Below are positions 12,313-24,140 of a DNA stretch of 64,000 bases, one piece after another. Under the pieces are notes generated by a model that ran no database searches, had not been told where the DNA came from, and worked only from the letters and a program-made list of their open reading frames with translations. Source of the DNA: Mercurialis annua (lineage: Eukaryota; Streptophyta; Magnoliopsida; Malpighiales; Euphorbiaceae). The stretch spans positions 68,012,653 through 68,076,652 of the forward strand of contig NC_065572.1 of the NCBI RefSeq assembly GCF_937616625.2, given 5' to 3'. The stretch's first letter is position 1. Each line of letters starts with the position of its first letter. The translations under genes and the position numbers were made by a program.

Positions 12313-13029
12313 TGTTGTAAAAATTGTTTTAACTTGTCTTATTCTTATTTTGGCTTTTTGTGTTATTTCAAAACTACACAAATCCCACATGGGAAGTGTA
12401 GAGCCTTTCTTTTGTGTTTATAATGGTTAAGGCATTATAGGCTAATAATTGTGTTGAAGGGGAAGCAATGGGCTCGCGCCCCCCCCCCCCCCCTCTTCGG
12501 AGTAGGCTTGTGGGTTGGGGTTCGGGATGAAAGTCAAGTGGGCTTGACTAAACTTTTTGCAACCCAGTTTTATTATTTATTTAATAATAATAAAAGCCTT
12601 ATATGAGAAGGGCCTATTTTAGCATATGTAAAATTATTTTGGTTGAAGCCTAAAAATCCGGAACAAACTTTGACTGAGTTTTATTATCTGAGTTTAATTA
12701 AAACGTTTTCATTTAATTAACCACGTTTTGATTAAAGAACCTCCACTAACATTTTCGGTTTTATTTAACTTAACCTCTTTTATGTCTACATTCATTTTAC
12801 TTGCTAATTACAAATTTAAAATACAAATCAGATCATGGCTGGATTAGTGGGATACGAAAATCGTATCAAATATTTTGTTCACTGCTACTTCTGTTCCAAC
12901 TTCATATAAGTTGAAGAACTCGATGTATCCTGGGGTATAAGCTTAACGGCGAAATATACTTTTAGGCCAGTGAAAAATTCTCACGCCTCGAGCTACTGTT
13001 TCTTTGTTAATTCGCTGTTTTAGCTAACA
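12313..13029 (+). repeat. 3' LTR of the copia element (717 bp)
   Basis: It matches the 5' LTR except for three base substitutions, a C-run of 15 instead of 21, and loss of 11 bp between short GCTTG repeats. It is followed directly by the TAAAC target duplication. Confidence 0.96.
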
Positions 13030-13034
13030 TAAAC

Positions 13035-16000
13035 TAGTTTGGTTGGTGTCTGAAGCTGTTAAATAAGTTTGATTCATATTCGTTCATTTAAGTGTTAAAA
13101 GATCCAAGTTCGAGCTTATCTCATTAGGCATTTAAAAATGTATGGGCTCGTTTCACACGTAATTAAATGAATGAATTTGATTTCGACTTGTTTAACATTT
13201 AAACGAACGAATATGGGTCAAACTATGTCGTCAAATAACCACAATAACTCAAGTTGTTGTGCGAGACTTTGACAATAGTTATACCTTAACAAACTTGGGC
13301 AGAACATAAAATCATAAAATTTGAATTAATCGACATCGAGTTTAGTCTCCAATTTGCAGTCAAACCGGTCGGTCCGATCTGGTTTTTAATAAAACACTTG
13401 TATATAGCTGAAAGAAAGCGTGAGGAATACACTCCAAAACGGGACATGGCCCATAGCAGCAAACAGTAGAGTGAGGTGAATAAAGTGAGCTGTGTTGCGC
13501 CCACGTTTCACGCTACAAAAACACTTCCATACTTGCAAGGACACTATTTCTACACCATTAAAGCAACCAAATTCCTATGCATTAGTAATCATTATTTCTT
13601 TCTTTTTAGGTACAGAATCAATCTATCATCACTTCAATCATTACCTTATTTAAACCATTATTCTCTCATCATGCATGCAAAACTAGGTTTTCACCTCTCA
13701 TCATTCTACTTTGATTACCCTAATTTTGTTGATGGGGTTTAACTTAGCTCTGGCCAATTATTTTTGTGTAAAACTTATTGTCAAATTAAATTTGCAATTT
13801 TTTATGTAATATAAAGTACATTAAGAATATGGTACATTAATTTTTCACATTTCCTGTTGGTGTTTGTGTTGAAGCAATAGTAATTATGTGAATGCAACTA
13901 TAGCTAGATTGCTTTTGAAACTAAATAAGCAAGAGGAATATAGTCTATTTTGTCAACCTATATATGGTGTGCATACACATATTTACAAATCTAGTGGACC
14001 TATTTAAGGAATTATGTCCAAATAATTTCCAGTAGATGCAAATTTATTTCCCCTGAGAATGACAAAATGAATGCATTTTTTTCCAGTGTTAAGGGCCTAC
14101 CGCAAACCTAGAAGATATTTTACTTCACTCATACGAAACCCCTTAATTTAAGGGCAGTAGAATTTTACTCACTTGCAGAACATTTTTGCAGTTTTGATGT
14201 TTAATTTTGGCATGTACTCTTCTAGGAATATATATCACCATCTATCTCTGTCAAATTATTCCTGTACATTTTCTTTTTTTCACTTTATTTTTTGTCTATA
14301 TAGCTTTAAAGTTTAAAGCCATGGAACAAGCTAAAATGCTTAAAATAGCAAAAAAAATACAAAATTATGTCTTTTCCTATGAATTAAGAATTCGTCGGAA
14401 TATTTAATTGGATAAAGCGGCTCCAAAATGGCGTCAATTTTCTGAAATGGATAATTTTTCAGATTTTCTGTGGAAGATTAAATGTATACATAGTTTCATT
14501 TAAAAATAAATTGATCTAGCTGTTATAGAAAATATCAAAACTTTAATCTCATTTTTGCATTTTATGCAACTCTTTACATTTTTTTACTCATCTTTGAGTT
14601 CACCCTCAATCGGATCATATAATATGAAAAGCTGCTACATATAATATGTGCTAGAAATCTTGGAGTATGGAGTAAAACTAGCTAGATGTATTTCATTTTT
14701 CTTAAAGTGAGACATATCAAAATCTTTAAATCTTTTTTGTGGATCATGAAATAATGATAAAGATATGATATATAGCTTGAATTACAAGATATTCTTGGAT
14801 GAAAAAAATTATACATATTCCCAATAAATGAAATCTTATTTTTGATCAGTATACTTTATTTTCTTTTATAAATTTCTCCTCTCTTTCAGTAAGAATTAAA
14901 AGCATAAAGTTTATTCAATCCATTTTCAATATTCAAAAGTTAATTTTTCAAAACTGAAAAATCTCTGTTATATTTCTTTTTTTCTTGGTGTTGTAAAATA
15001 TATTATGATGCACATAAAGAGCAAAAGCCAATACAGCCAAAGATAGCAAAAGAAAGCAGATGTAGCACCATTTTAGGTGCTTTTACAGTACTATTGCAAT
15101 GATGCTATATGATATAACATCTTAGATAAGTATTATTGTTTTTCAAAAAAAAAACACTTATATTCTAACAAGTAGCTAAAAAATACAATTTTTTTATTTT
15201 TTTTATTTATATTCTAAACTTTCAAAAACTTCAATATATTTTAATTTAATTTTGATAAATATATTTTAATTAGAGCTAATTATTTGATTCTTAAAAAAAA
15301 CAGATCTTTCCAGTTTTTTTTCCCATTTATAATAAAACTCTGAAGAAAGACTATTGATGCCAAAAAGCTAAAAACATATATAAATATATCAAAACAAATT
15401 AAAAGTCGTAAATCTATTTCAGTTGAATCAAATCGTTGGAAATTTATTCAATTGTCTAAAATCAATTTAATATTTTTTAGAATTAGTTTATCTGAACCAT
15501 GTGTCATCTTAATTGGCAATTTTTCTTCTTCTCGTTCTTTTTTAGATTATTAATTCAATTGCTATATAAGCACACTTAAATCAATTTTAAAAACTTTGAT
15601 ACATTTTCAGCGAATCGGTCAACAACTTTTAAAAAATTTGGATAAATTCTTAAAAAGTTGAAAAGGTTTGGGTTTTTTAACACCATTAGACCCAAAAGAA
15701 AAGATTGAAAACAATCGAAAAGATCTGATATTAAAAAAAAACGATTAATTGGCTACTATTTTAGGCTCTTTTACAATTTACAATTGCAATGATGTTATAT
15801 GATATAACATCTTAGAGAAGTATTATTATTTTTCAAAAAAATGAATTATATTTTTAACTTCAGGATAAGTGTCGCAGCAAAATTTGTCGGTAAACGAGCA
15901 ATGGCGGATTTTTAAAACATCACTTTAAAATCTGATCAATCAATACTAACACGAAAATATACAAGTAAAAAAGGTATAATAATATAAATTTCGACCTTCA

Positions 16001-17072
16001 CATTAGTACATATTGATGCACTATATATGTACTTCTTTTATAATATTCTATATGATAATTCAGTCTGGTTCAAATTTCAAATGTTCAAACTTCAAACCAT
16101 GGCCTTTAAACTAAGAATCAAAGGTTTGAAATCGATCAAATATATGCTATATAAGATCATGAATTCGATAGCTAGGTGGTCCTTTAATTTTGGTCATGAT
16201 GAAAATGGTCAAACAACTATAGACCTCGTAGTCAGTGCAGTCAAACTGGGTCTTTTGGGCCTACAATAGCAGCCCAATGGGGCCCACGACAATAAGTTCC
16301 TATTATCCCCTCCACAAAAGTTTTTAGGGCACATGTATAGTAATGATGCAAGCAAATAAACGCCAAGTCAGCAACCCTACTTTTATTCTTTGAATTGACA
16401 GTAACACAACTTTGATTTTCTTTTCTTCTTTTAGGACCATTAATTCTTTTCTCTAATTTATTATTATGATTGATCCGACGGTTGATATAGGCTTATAGCT
16501 ATAGCATGTCTGCATGGGTATGAATTTGATTTGTTTTGTTGAGTTGGTGAATAAACTATGGATCAAGTTGTGCTAATTGTCGGAATTTCTGCTCTCTGCA
16601 TGTGAAAGATTACGTGGAAATGAGAGACCTTGTAGATCTTGTTGTGCTATGATCGTTTTTTTTAATAGGCGAATCCCGATATCAATTAGTGTATCATATT
16701 CACCAACCATATGTTTATTTTATTTAAACATAATAAGTATCTTAGCTTACAAAATATTTAATTATTTAGATAATCTCTTTTGCATTTTGCAATTACATCA
16801 TCAAATTTTTATAGAAAGATTTGACAGATTATTCAATTTTTAAAATACTTTTGTTGAAATAACTTAACAAATATAGTGACATAAACATGGTAAAAATGCT
16901 AATTATATTTTGTGTGTGTATATTTTTCTTATTACAAGGGATTATAGAAATTAAGATTTGTTTTCAATCTGAAATTAATTTTTTATTTTTTGACAGCCCG
17001 GACTCAATCTAACCCTAAATTTACAACAAAATTATTTTTATTAATAAAAAACTTACCTCCATTTTTTTTGAA
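13035..17072. other. AT-rich intergenic DNA without a recognised gene
   Basis: No supportable gene was found. It contains the right part of the GCTCGA-rich repeat (to about 13260) and two direct repeats about 685 bp apart (annotated separately). Otherwise it is unstructured AT-rich sequence with scattered poly(A) and poly(T) runs. Confidence 0.5.
15068..15840. repeat. Pair of ~85-bp direct repeats
   Basis: Positions 15068-15150 and 15751-15840 share a run built on TTGCAATGATG, TATATGATATAACATCTTAG and AAGTATTATT followed by TTTTTCAAAAAA. About 600 bp of AT-rich DNA separates them. They could be the ends of a small decayed element or a local duplication; no coding or primer-site signal supports either. 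Confidence 0.5.
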
Positions 17073-17080
17073 GTCTCAAC

Positions 17081-17539
17081 TAGGTGTGTAAACTAATAGA
17101 CCTACTAGTGAGTTATTCGTAATCGACTCAAAAAGAGCTCGAGCTCGAGCTACTCGAACATCATCTCTAGCCGAGCTCGAGTATTAACTACTGAGACTTG
17201 TGAGATTCGCAAGGATAAATAGACCTTAACGAGCTTGTTATAAAAAGATAATAATGACTTTATTATTATTACATCAAATTTTTATATCTTTAAGTTTAGG
17301 TGTGTATCATTTAAATTGGATAAATTGCATAATATATTATGAAAAATAATAATGAAATACATCAAATATAATTATTTCTGGAATATTATTGTTATTTTTA
17401 GTCGAGCTCGAATAGTTGAATATTGTTCGAGTTCGAACTCGAGCTTAAGAATTTAAGCCCGTTTGAGTTCGAGTTCGAGCCTGTAAAACACACTCGCGCA
17501 AGCTCGAGCTCGAATCGGCTCGGCCCGTTTACACATCTA
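17081..17539. mobile_element. hAT-type non-autonomous element (MITE)
   Basis: A 459-bp element with short terminal inverted repeats TAGGTGTGTAAAC and GTTTACACATCTA, the TAGNG-type ends typical of hAT transposons. It is flanked by an imperfect 8-bp duplication (GTCTCAAC at 17073-17080, TTCTCGAC at 17540-17547). Subterminal regions are dense in GAGCTCGAGC words and the core is AT-rich. It is related, in opposite orientation, to 29179-29694. It encodes no protein. Confidence 0.75.
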
Positions 17540-17547
17540 TTCTCGAC

Positions 17548-18479
17548 CGTTACTGGACCGGAGCTTATCCTAACTTTTAGAGTAGTTGTTCCACAGCTGC
17601 AGCGGGTGAAGGACATATTCAAATTTAGGACTGTATGAGGTTTGACAATATGTTTTTGGTCATTGTAACAGTGATTTATTTTCCTAATATAAGGGAAAAG
17701 AGCAGAGCAGAAGTTGAAAAATGTAATTCATGAATGATTATGTCTGTGAGAAGGTGAGATTCAGATAATCCCAATCTTAAAACTGACTATTTAGCTATCC
17801 TCCAAATTGGAAGTCCGTGGGTTCAAATAGCATGCGCGACAAACCTCCAACATGACTGCGGCTGCAGAGAATTAAGCTTACATATAATAATACGTACCCA
17901 AATCAAATCCCTCAGATTCTCATTCTAACACCAAAAAATTCTATTACACCAATCTTTATGGCCGGTGGACATGATCTTCATCACACATATTTTAATCTCT
18001 TATAGGGCAAGCATTAATTCGATCATAATTGATATAATTTATTTAGTTAGGAAAATACATATTAATTCTTAATATGTGTTAATTGTCAAATACATACAAA
18101 ATTTAGGAGATACATTGATATCATAGTTCTATAAAATAGTATAAATATGTTTCAATTAGTTCAATTAATTTAACAAATGTGGATTAAAACCGAACTAAAT
18201 TAACCAAATTTGTTAAATTCTATAGCTTTAACTGAGTTAGATTAATCGAAAACTGAATCAAATTAAATTATTTAATTTGGTTTGATTGATTAATTCAATT
18301 ATATACAATAAATGCACAATGATCGAATGATTATACACAAAAAAATCAATGTTTTGGGTCCTACTGTTGTATATATGAAACACAAGAGTTTGGTTGATCG
18401 TGCGCTATTGCTTGTCTCCTTGTGGTGTACATTTTTCTATCTATTCAAATTGTTTTATTCTCATTTAAATTTGCCTTGT

Positions 18480-18520
<41 letters not shown>

Positions 18521-18683
18521 ATCGTTTAGAGAAAATAATTTCAAACTAATAGTGGAGTATACTATTGCAAGAAATTGAGAAAAAAATGCGACATTCAATT
18601 TGATGTGGTCCAAATGGATTAAGGCAAAAGTTTGGTTTCACATGGGTGGAGATTTCACACCAATCTACTAAAATAACACTACG
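17548..18683. other. AT-rich intergenic DNA with a TA microsatellite
   Basis: No gene is visible. A (TA)n microsatellite occupies 18483-18517. A short stretch at 17760-17870 contains a GGGTTCAAAT box-B-like word and may be another decayed SINE. Confidence 0.45.
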
Positions 18684-18693
18684 AAATTTTCTT

Positions 18694-19031
18694 GGCTTAA
18701 TACATAGTTTGACCCTTGAACTTGTACCTTTTTACCCATCTAACTTCTAAACTTAACGTCTCACCTATCGAACCTCTAAACTTGTTAAATAATCCGATTT
18801 GACCCCTGAACTTGATAAATATGTAAATATTGAACCCTTCGTGTCCACCTGTCACTTGAAACATTCTAGAAGAAATTGTGTATGGAGGGGTTCAATGTTT
18901 ACGTATTTATCAAGTTCGGGGGTCAAATCGGGTTATTTAACAAGTTCAGGGGTTCGATAGGTGAGACGTTAAATTTGGGGGTTAGATGGGTAAAAGGGTA
19001 CAAGTTCAGGAGTCAAATTATATATTAAGCC
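18694..19031. mobile_element. Fold-back MITE, Mutator-like, copy 1
   Basis: A 338-bp element made of two long inverted repeats (about 150 bp each) around a short unique centre, with ends GGCTTAATAC and ATTAAGCC. It is flanked by a perfect 10-bp duplication AAATTTTCTT (18684-18693 and 19032-19041). Long inverted repeats plus a 9-10 bp duplication point to a Mutator-like origin. The arms contain repeated CCCTGAACTTG-type words. It is the same family and length as 20539-20876, with the unique centre in the opposite orientation. Confidence 0.88.
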
Positions 19032-19405
19032 AAATTTTCTTAGGTTTAATGTTCAGATATTCTAAAAATTAAAGGTATAGAAAAAGAAACCAAAGTTACA
19101 ATTAATTTTTGATTAAAATTTACGAGATTTTTCTTGTATGAACATTTTATGTATTTATGATAGATTGTCATAAATTAGATACAATAATTTAATATATTAA
19201 TGATTCTTTTATTGTGGAGAATATTTGGGATATGGTATTAGATCTAAGCAATAAACAATTTTTTTTTGGCAAGCAATAAACAAATTAAGGGCTAAATTGA
19301 ATGGATTTTTTGATAAATATAAAAATTAAAATTATTAATATCATCTACCTAATCTTATAATTATACTATTATTTTCTAATTTAAATTATCAAATACTGAA
19401 GTAAA

Positions 19406-21135
19406 TCTATATATATAGTATAAAAGTGAACCCAAAAACAATGTACATTGAATAGTGTTTTGGGTTCACTTACTATTATATCCTTCATCAATTATTTTAG
19501 GCAATCTCATGATACCATTTGTGCCACTTTTAGACTATTTAGGTAATTTTCTGTTCTTTCTGATATAAGAGGACAAGTCTTCTCATTTATTTACATAAAG
19601 CCCAAAAGTATATTAGTTTTATCTTCCTATTAGCTTTTAAATTTATTATAAAGACCTTTCTTTCAAAAAAAAATACAACAAAGCCTCAATGAAATTTATT
19701 TGAACGGTAGAGAGCATCCCTTGGTATAATAATGAATGGATGTGATGAATGGTTCATTAAATGGCTACCATCACTTCACTAATTAAACGGTTTAAATTTA
19801 GACTTTTGCTGCAATGTTATTTTTTTTTATCAGAATATCATATTTACTTTCTCTATTAAGGTTAAAATGATTAATGATTACATTTTTATATTAATTTATT
19901 TGTCATAATACTTAGGTAATGTAATTTTTGAATTAACATAGACACAATATTTCATCAAAAAGATATAATAAAATGTTATTCTTACTTAAAACAACCACAC
20001 ATATATTCGTATATGGTTAAAATAATTTATCAGGTTATTTTTTTTATCAAATAGTGCATAATTTAATTTATCGTTATTACAATGTGTTATAAAATATATA
20101 ATATAAACGTTAAACAATATATTTTTAAAGTTGTGGGTCAATGACGAAGTCAAACTATTATTTAAAATAAGTCATAATTTAATTAAAAAGATATAAAATA
20201 TAATACTACAAAATACATACACTGAAAAAATATAATGTTTTAAAATCCAAGGAACGGCATTTTTATATAATTTTTTTTAAAAAAATTTAAATGCAATTTT
20301 TTTAGAAAATTGAGATAGGGCTCGGGCTATCCTTAACTCTACCTTGAATGTTGAATCTATCTCTGGGTTCAATTCCTCGCACGCTCCCAATCCCAATTTA
20401 AAAAAGAACAAAATTGTAGTTATTTAAAAAAGTATATCTAAGGCTACAATATTATATAAACAAACAAATCAATATGGTTGTACTACATTTATCTTTTTGC
20501 ATATGATTAATAGGTCTGATTGAAGGGGAAAAAAATTAGGCTGAATACATAGTTTGACCCCTGAACTTGTACCTTTTTACCCATCTAACCCCTAAACTTA
20601 ACCTCTCCTCTATCGAACCTCTGAACTTGTCAAATAATCCGATTTCACCCCTGAACTTGATAAAAACGTAAACATTGAACCTCTCCGTACACAATTTTTT
20701 CTAGAATGTTTCAAGTGACAGGTGGCACAGAGGGGTTCAATATTTACGTATTTATCAAATTTAGGGGTTAAATCGGATTATTTTACAAGTTCAGAGGTTC
20801 GATAGGTGAGACATTAAGTTTAGAGGTTAGATGGGTAAAAGGGTACAAGTTCAGGGGTCAAACTATGTATTAAGCCAAAAAAAATTACTATTAAGTATTG
20901 ATAAATTTTAGATTTCAGTGAATTATGGGAGGGTGGGGTATATGATAAAAATAATTGTATTTTTTTGTAAATAATTTAAATTGTATTAAATATATATGTC
21001 GTTGAATAATTTTCATTTACCGATTATAAGTATTATTCATCAATTAGTTAGGTTATATTTATTTTTAAAAATTTTAGTCATGATTTTACATTTAAATTAA
21101 TAATTGTCCGAAGCGAAGTAAGGGAATTTTACTAG
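19406..21135 (+). mobile_element. Probable non-autonomous Helitron
   Basis: It begins TCTATATATATAG-TATAAAAGTG, a typical plant Helitron 5' end preceded by A, and ends with ...ACTAG followed by T, with an imperfect GC-rich hairpin (around CCGAAGCGAAG, 21108-21120) just before the end. That is the expected A-TC...CTAG-T arrangement. About 1.7 kb long; no Rep/helicase gene is present. A MITE is nested at 20539-20876. A SINE-like box-B stretch (GGGTTCAATTCC) lies at about 20357-20368. An inverted repeat (GTGAACCCAAAAACA and its complement) near 19427-19470 is close to the 5' end. The 3' hairpin is degraded, so the call is moderate. Confidence 0.55.
20539..20876. mobile_element. Fold-back MITE, Mutator-like, copy 2
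   Basis: A 338-bp second copy of the family at 18694, with ends GGCTGAATAC and ATTAAGCC. It is flanked by AAAAAAATTA (20529-20538) and a near-identical A-rich copy (20877-20887). Its unique centre is the reverse complement of copy 1, so the two sit in opposite orientation. It is nested inside the probable Helitron and therefore younger than it. Confidence 0.87.
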
Positions 21136-21227
21136 TTATAAATAATTAAGTTCATCATTTTACTTTTTACTTTTTAGTGGGTAAATGTAAATTTAACCGT
21201 TTGACTGTTTAATAGATAAAAGTTACA

Positions 21228-21277
21228 TGGGCCGTAAAAGCCTATTGGGCCATTTAGTCATTCCCATTTTAGGGTTT
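21228..21277 (+). promoter_or_regulatory. Site II and telo-box promoter motifs of bL12m
   Basis: Two TGGGCC motifs (21228-21233 and 21246-21251) and AGGGTTT (21271-21277) lie just before the expected transcription start. This combination is known from plant ribosomal and mitochondrial protein gene promoters, usually bound by TCP-type factors. The Helitron ends only about 90 bp upstream. Confidence 0.6.
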
Positions 21278-21926
21278 ATGATTATGCAATTTGAATGAGG
21301 GTTTTTGCTGTGTTATCTCTGAATCAGCAACTTCCGGTGAGATCTCCGGTTCAAAAGGATTCGTTACAGTAAAATAATAGCAGGTATGTGTGTTTGTTTT
21401 CGTTTCAATTGTCTTCTTTGTAATCGATTATTTTTTAATTTGTTTTAATTATGCTTGCTTATTATATTGATTTTCGATTCTGATTCGAATTTATGCTAGA
21501 CGTATATAAAATTCCTTTTCTTGTGTCAAAAACTAGGATTACGAATTAAAAAAAAAAGTGATTATTTTGAAGGAAAAAACGATGGGCAATTTTGTTGGCT
21601 GTAGATTAGTAATTTCGTGTGCGTTCTGCATTCTTTCGGCTGTAGATTAGTAATTTCTGGTTGTGTGTTTTTGGCATTTGGAGAGATATTTCATTATTTT
21701 GTTTTTGATTTTCGAAATTGGTATTATGATATTTTGCCAATGAATATCTTATGTTTATATCATTCAGTAAAGTTCTAGTGATTTTCATAGTTAGCTTTGC
21801 ACTTCCTAAGACTTTTTACTTATCATTTAATTTTTTAATTACAACGCAACAGATTTGTGCAGGTCTAAGTTGTTGCCAAACTGAGCAAAAGGGTGTTCCT
21901 TTCGTTGCGCTTGATTGAAGCTGATA

Positions 21927-21987
21927 ATGTGTTCTTCATTCTAATTTATCTCCTGAGTAGTTGTTTTGCTGGTACATGAAACCATGA
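21927..21987 (+). promoter_or_regulatory. Two short upstream ORFs in the bL12m leader
   Basis: After the leader intron, the mRNA would contain ATG-TGT-TCT-TCA-TTC-TAA (21927-21944, five residues) and ATG-AAA-CCA-TGA (21976-21987, three residues). The stop of the second overlaps the main ATG (21984-21986) as ATGA. Such overlap can permit re-initiation or reduce translation; no effect is proven by the sequence. Confidence 0.5.
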
Positions 21988-22565
21988 AGTTTGTTACCCT
22001 TCTTAGGCCTATTCGTACCCGTTACGCTCTCAGACAAGTAACTGGTCCGCTACAGGCTCGTTTTTTCCAGCATGATTTTGTTCCTAGAGATCCCAAGGCC
22101 AACCCCAAAAAGTACAAATATCCTGCATTTTATGATCCATATGGTCCTAGACCTCCAGCCTCCGATAGAATTGTTCAATTAGCTGAAAGCATTGCTGCCT
22201 TACCTCTCGAGGAGCGACGCCAGATTGGCCCTACTCTCCATAACAAGTTAAACCTTCCAAAACTGCAGACAATTTCAACAGAAGGTATGGACTTGAGTGG
22301 CCAAGGAAGCCCAGCTGCTGGAGCTGCAAAGGTTGAGGAGAAGAAGGAGAAAACAGCATTTGATGTGAAGTTGGAGAAATTTGATGCTGCTGCTAAAATC
22401 AAGGTCATTAAAGAGGTTAGAGCTTTTACTAATTTGGGGTTGAAGGAGGCTAAAGACTTGGTCGAGAAGGTACCTGCGGTGCTTAAACAGGGGGTTACCA
22501 AAGAGGAAGCAAATAGTATAATAGAGAAGATCAAAGCTGCCGGGGGAGTTGCAGTTATGGAGTAA
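21984..22565 (+). CDS. Mitochondrial large-subunit ribosomal protein bL12m (L7/L12 family)
   Basis: A 193-residue stalk protein of the mitochondrial ribosome, which recruits translation factors. The N-terminus ([19 protein letters not shown]...) is basic and lacks acidic residues for its first 30 or so positions, fitting a mitochondrial presequence. Residues about 45-95 form the N-terminal dimerisation-type helices ([17 protein letters not shown]). The C-terminal L7/L12 domain (about 120-193) shows [14 protein letters not shown] and [10 protein letters not shown]. The coding part is a single exon. A leader intron is likely at 21384-21862 (CAG|GTATGT ... TTGTGCAG). An earlier in-frame TTG is ignored in favour of the ATG. 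The length is normal for plant mitochondrial L12. Confidence 0.93.
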   Translation: MKFVTLLRPIRTRYALRQVTGPLQARFFQHDFVPRDPKANPKKYKYPAFYDPYGPRPPASDRIVQLAESIAALPLEERRQIGPTLHNKLNLPKLQTISTEGMDLSGQGSPAAGAAKVEEKKEKTAFDVKLEKFDAAAKIKVIKEVRAFTNLGLKEAKDLVEKVPAVLKQGVTKEEANSIIEKIKAAGGVAVME

Positions 22566-22599
22566 TGTCCTGAGGTTTGTTATTGTTTTTGTTTATTTG

Positions 22600-23195
22600 G
22601 CTGATTTATAGTTTACAGTTGTCGTCCAAATATGCTTGAATAATTAGTTATAAACTTAGATCGGTAAAATTTTGGATTTTAATGGCATTGTTAGGTTTAT
22701 AACTTTAAAGCTTGTAATTGTTGCTTCACTCTCTTGCAAATTTTTTCCTGAAATGACAGATTTTAGCACTGTTAGGTTCATAGTCGTAGATGTTCATAAT
22801 GTGCAATAGTTTTGTTATTATCACATATATGGAGGCATCATCTACTTTCTTCATGTCGTTGTGTAATGTATTCATGATTTTAGCATCATCTTCATCTAAT
22901 AAATATGACTTAATCTGATGAGCGGTTAATGTCATAATTCAGATTTTATAATTTAGATGTTGATTCATTCAACAGTTCAGATTTTAATGAAACAGATTTA
23001 ACGGTTTGCAAAGATTATTTTATCTAACTTATTTGAGATATCTGATAAAGTGAGAAGATTGCAATAATATATAATCAGAAGCCTAGATTTTAAGAAATTG
23101 GTCCAATGGTTGGGTGTGAATACTTTAAGATATATTTACGTGTTTATTGAGTCATGCGATAAAGTGATTAGACTGTAATAATATTTAATAATTCG
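22600..23195. other. bL12m 3' region and first unit of a degenerate repeat
   Basis: After the bL12m 3' UTR there is no gene. Positions about 23075-23195 contain one unit of the roughly 115-bp repeat that continues at 24141-24640 (AAATTGGTCCAA..., GATAAAGTGATTAGACTG...). Confidence 0.4.
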
Positions 23196-23205
23196 GCTGA
23201 GATTA

Positions 23206-24140
23206 CCCATTTTCTCTGGCGGGTGGCGCGTTATGTCATTTCTTGTTATCAAAGTCATTTCTTATTATCAAGTCATCCCATCCAGAGGAATCAAGTGTAA
23301 TGTTTTATGTCGATTGCGAAACTCTCCATGCTTTTAAGGATTGCGAGTGGTTTCATGGTTTTTGGCTATCTTCTCCCCTTGGCCTCAAAAGGAATGATAT
23401 GGCTGTTGCTAATCCAAGAAACAATGTGTGCTACTCTGACAGGTACTGATTTTAACATATGTCTTAAATTCTTTGGTAAATCTGGAAGTCGAGAAATGCT
23501 ATAGTTTTTGAGAACAAATATGAAAATATTAACCAAGTCCTGCAACGGTGTATGATTCTTCTTGGGAGCTTCGGTCTTGGCAAGACTCATTTGAGTGGCC
23601 TGCGCAATGAAAATGTGGTGAAATGGAAGTCTTCACCTGAAAACTTTTACAAAATTAACACAGATGCAGCTGGGGGCAAGGACTCATGTTCATTTGGTGT
23701 TGGTATTTTTATTAGAAATTGGTTGGGGCAAGTCATGGTCTCAGAGGGTATGAGAACAGACCCAAGTATAGATGTTCAGATGGCCGAAGCTAAGGGGATT
23801 TTGCAGGGAATCCAGCTCGCAAGGGACTGTGGCTTCTGTCACGTAATTGTTTAAAGCGACTCCAAATCCGCCATTGATCTGCTTAACAAAGATGCGCCAA
23901 ACTTATCTCACATTGGTATCCTATGTGATGATATCATTCAGATTGCCTAGGATTTTGTCTCTCTAAATTTTATTTTTGTTAATAAGGATGGTAACAAAGT
24001 AGCAGATGCACTTGCAGATTGGGACAAGGCTTACTTTGGGATAATGTGATTCCGGAGGCTGTTCCAAATCAAATTTGGCCCTTCATTATTGAGGATGTAT
24101 CCTCTTCTTTCAAGTAATGAGAATTGCTCCTTGTTTGATA
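23206..24140 (+). pseudogene. Broken LINE-type fragment: reverse transcriptase tail and RNase H-like domain
   Basis: Conceptual translation gives a run ending SPLGLK (about 23330-23390), typical of the region after the reverse transcriptase zinc-binding motif in plant LINEs. An RNase H-like domain follows: KINTDAA, GVGIFIRN, MAEAKGILQGIQLA, then SDSKSAIDLLN and GNKVADALA (23640-24030). In-frame stops interrupt it (for example after CHVIV at 23852-23854 and before DFVSLNF near 23947) and the parts are not in one continuous frame. The segment is flanked by GCTGAGATTA at 23196-23205 and 24141-24150, which could be a target duplication, but no poly(A) tail is present. Confidence 0.75.

Larger units (their letters stand above)
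7048..13029 (+). mobile_element. Complete Ty1/copia LTR retrotransposon
   Basis: A 5982-bp element with two nearly identical LTRs (7048-7781 and 12313-13029), both starting TGTT and ending AACA. It has a perfect 5-bp target duplication TAAAC (7043-7047 and 13030-13034), a single uninterrupted gag-pol frame, and a purine-rich tract AAGTGGGGGA (12302-12311) just before the 3' LTR. The order protease, integrase, reverse transcriptase, RNase H defines the copia superfamily. Aligning the LTRs by eye shows three substitutions, a C-run length difference and one 11-bp deletion. The insertion is therefore recent and the element may still be able to move. The internal leader is only 20 nt, and no tRNA-complementary TGG primer site follows the 5' LTR. 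Confidence 0.96.
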
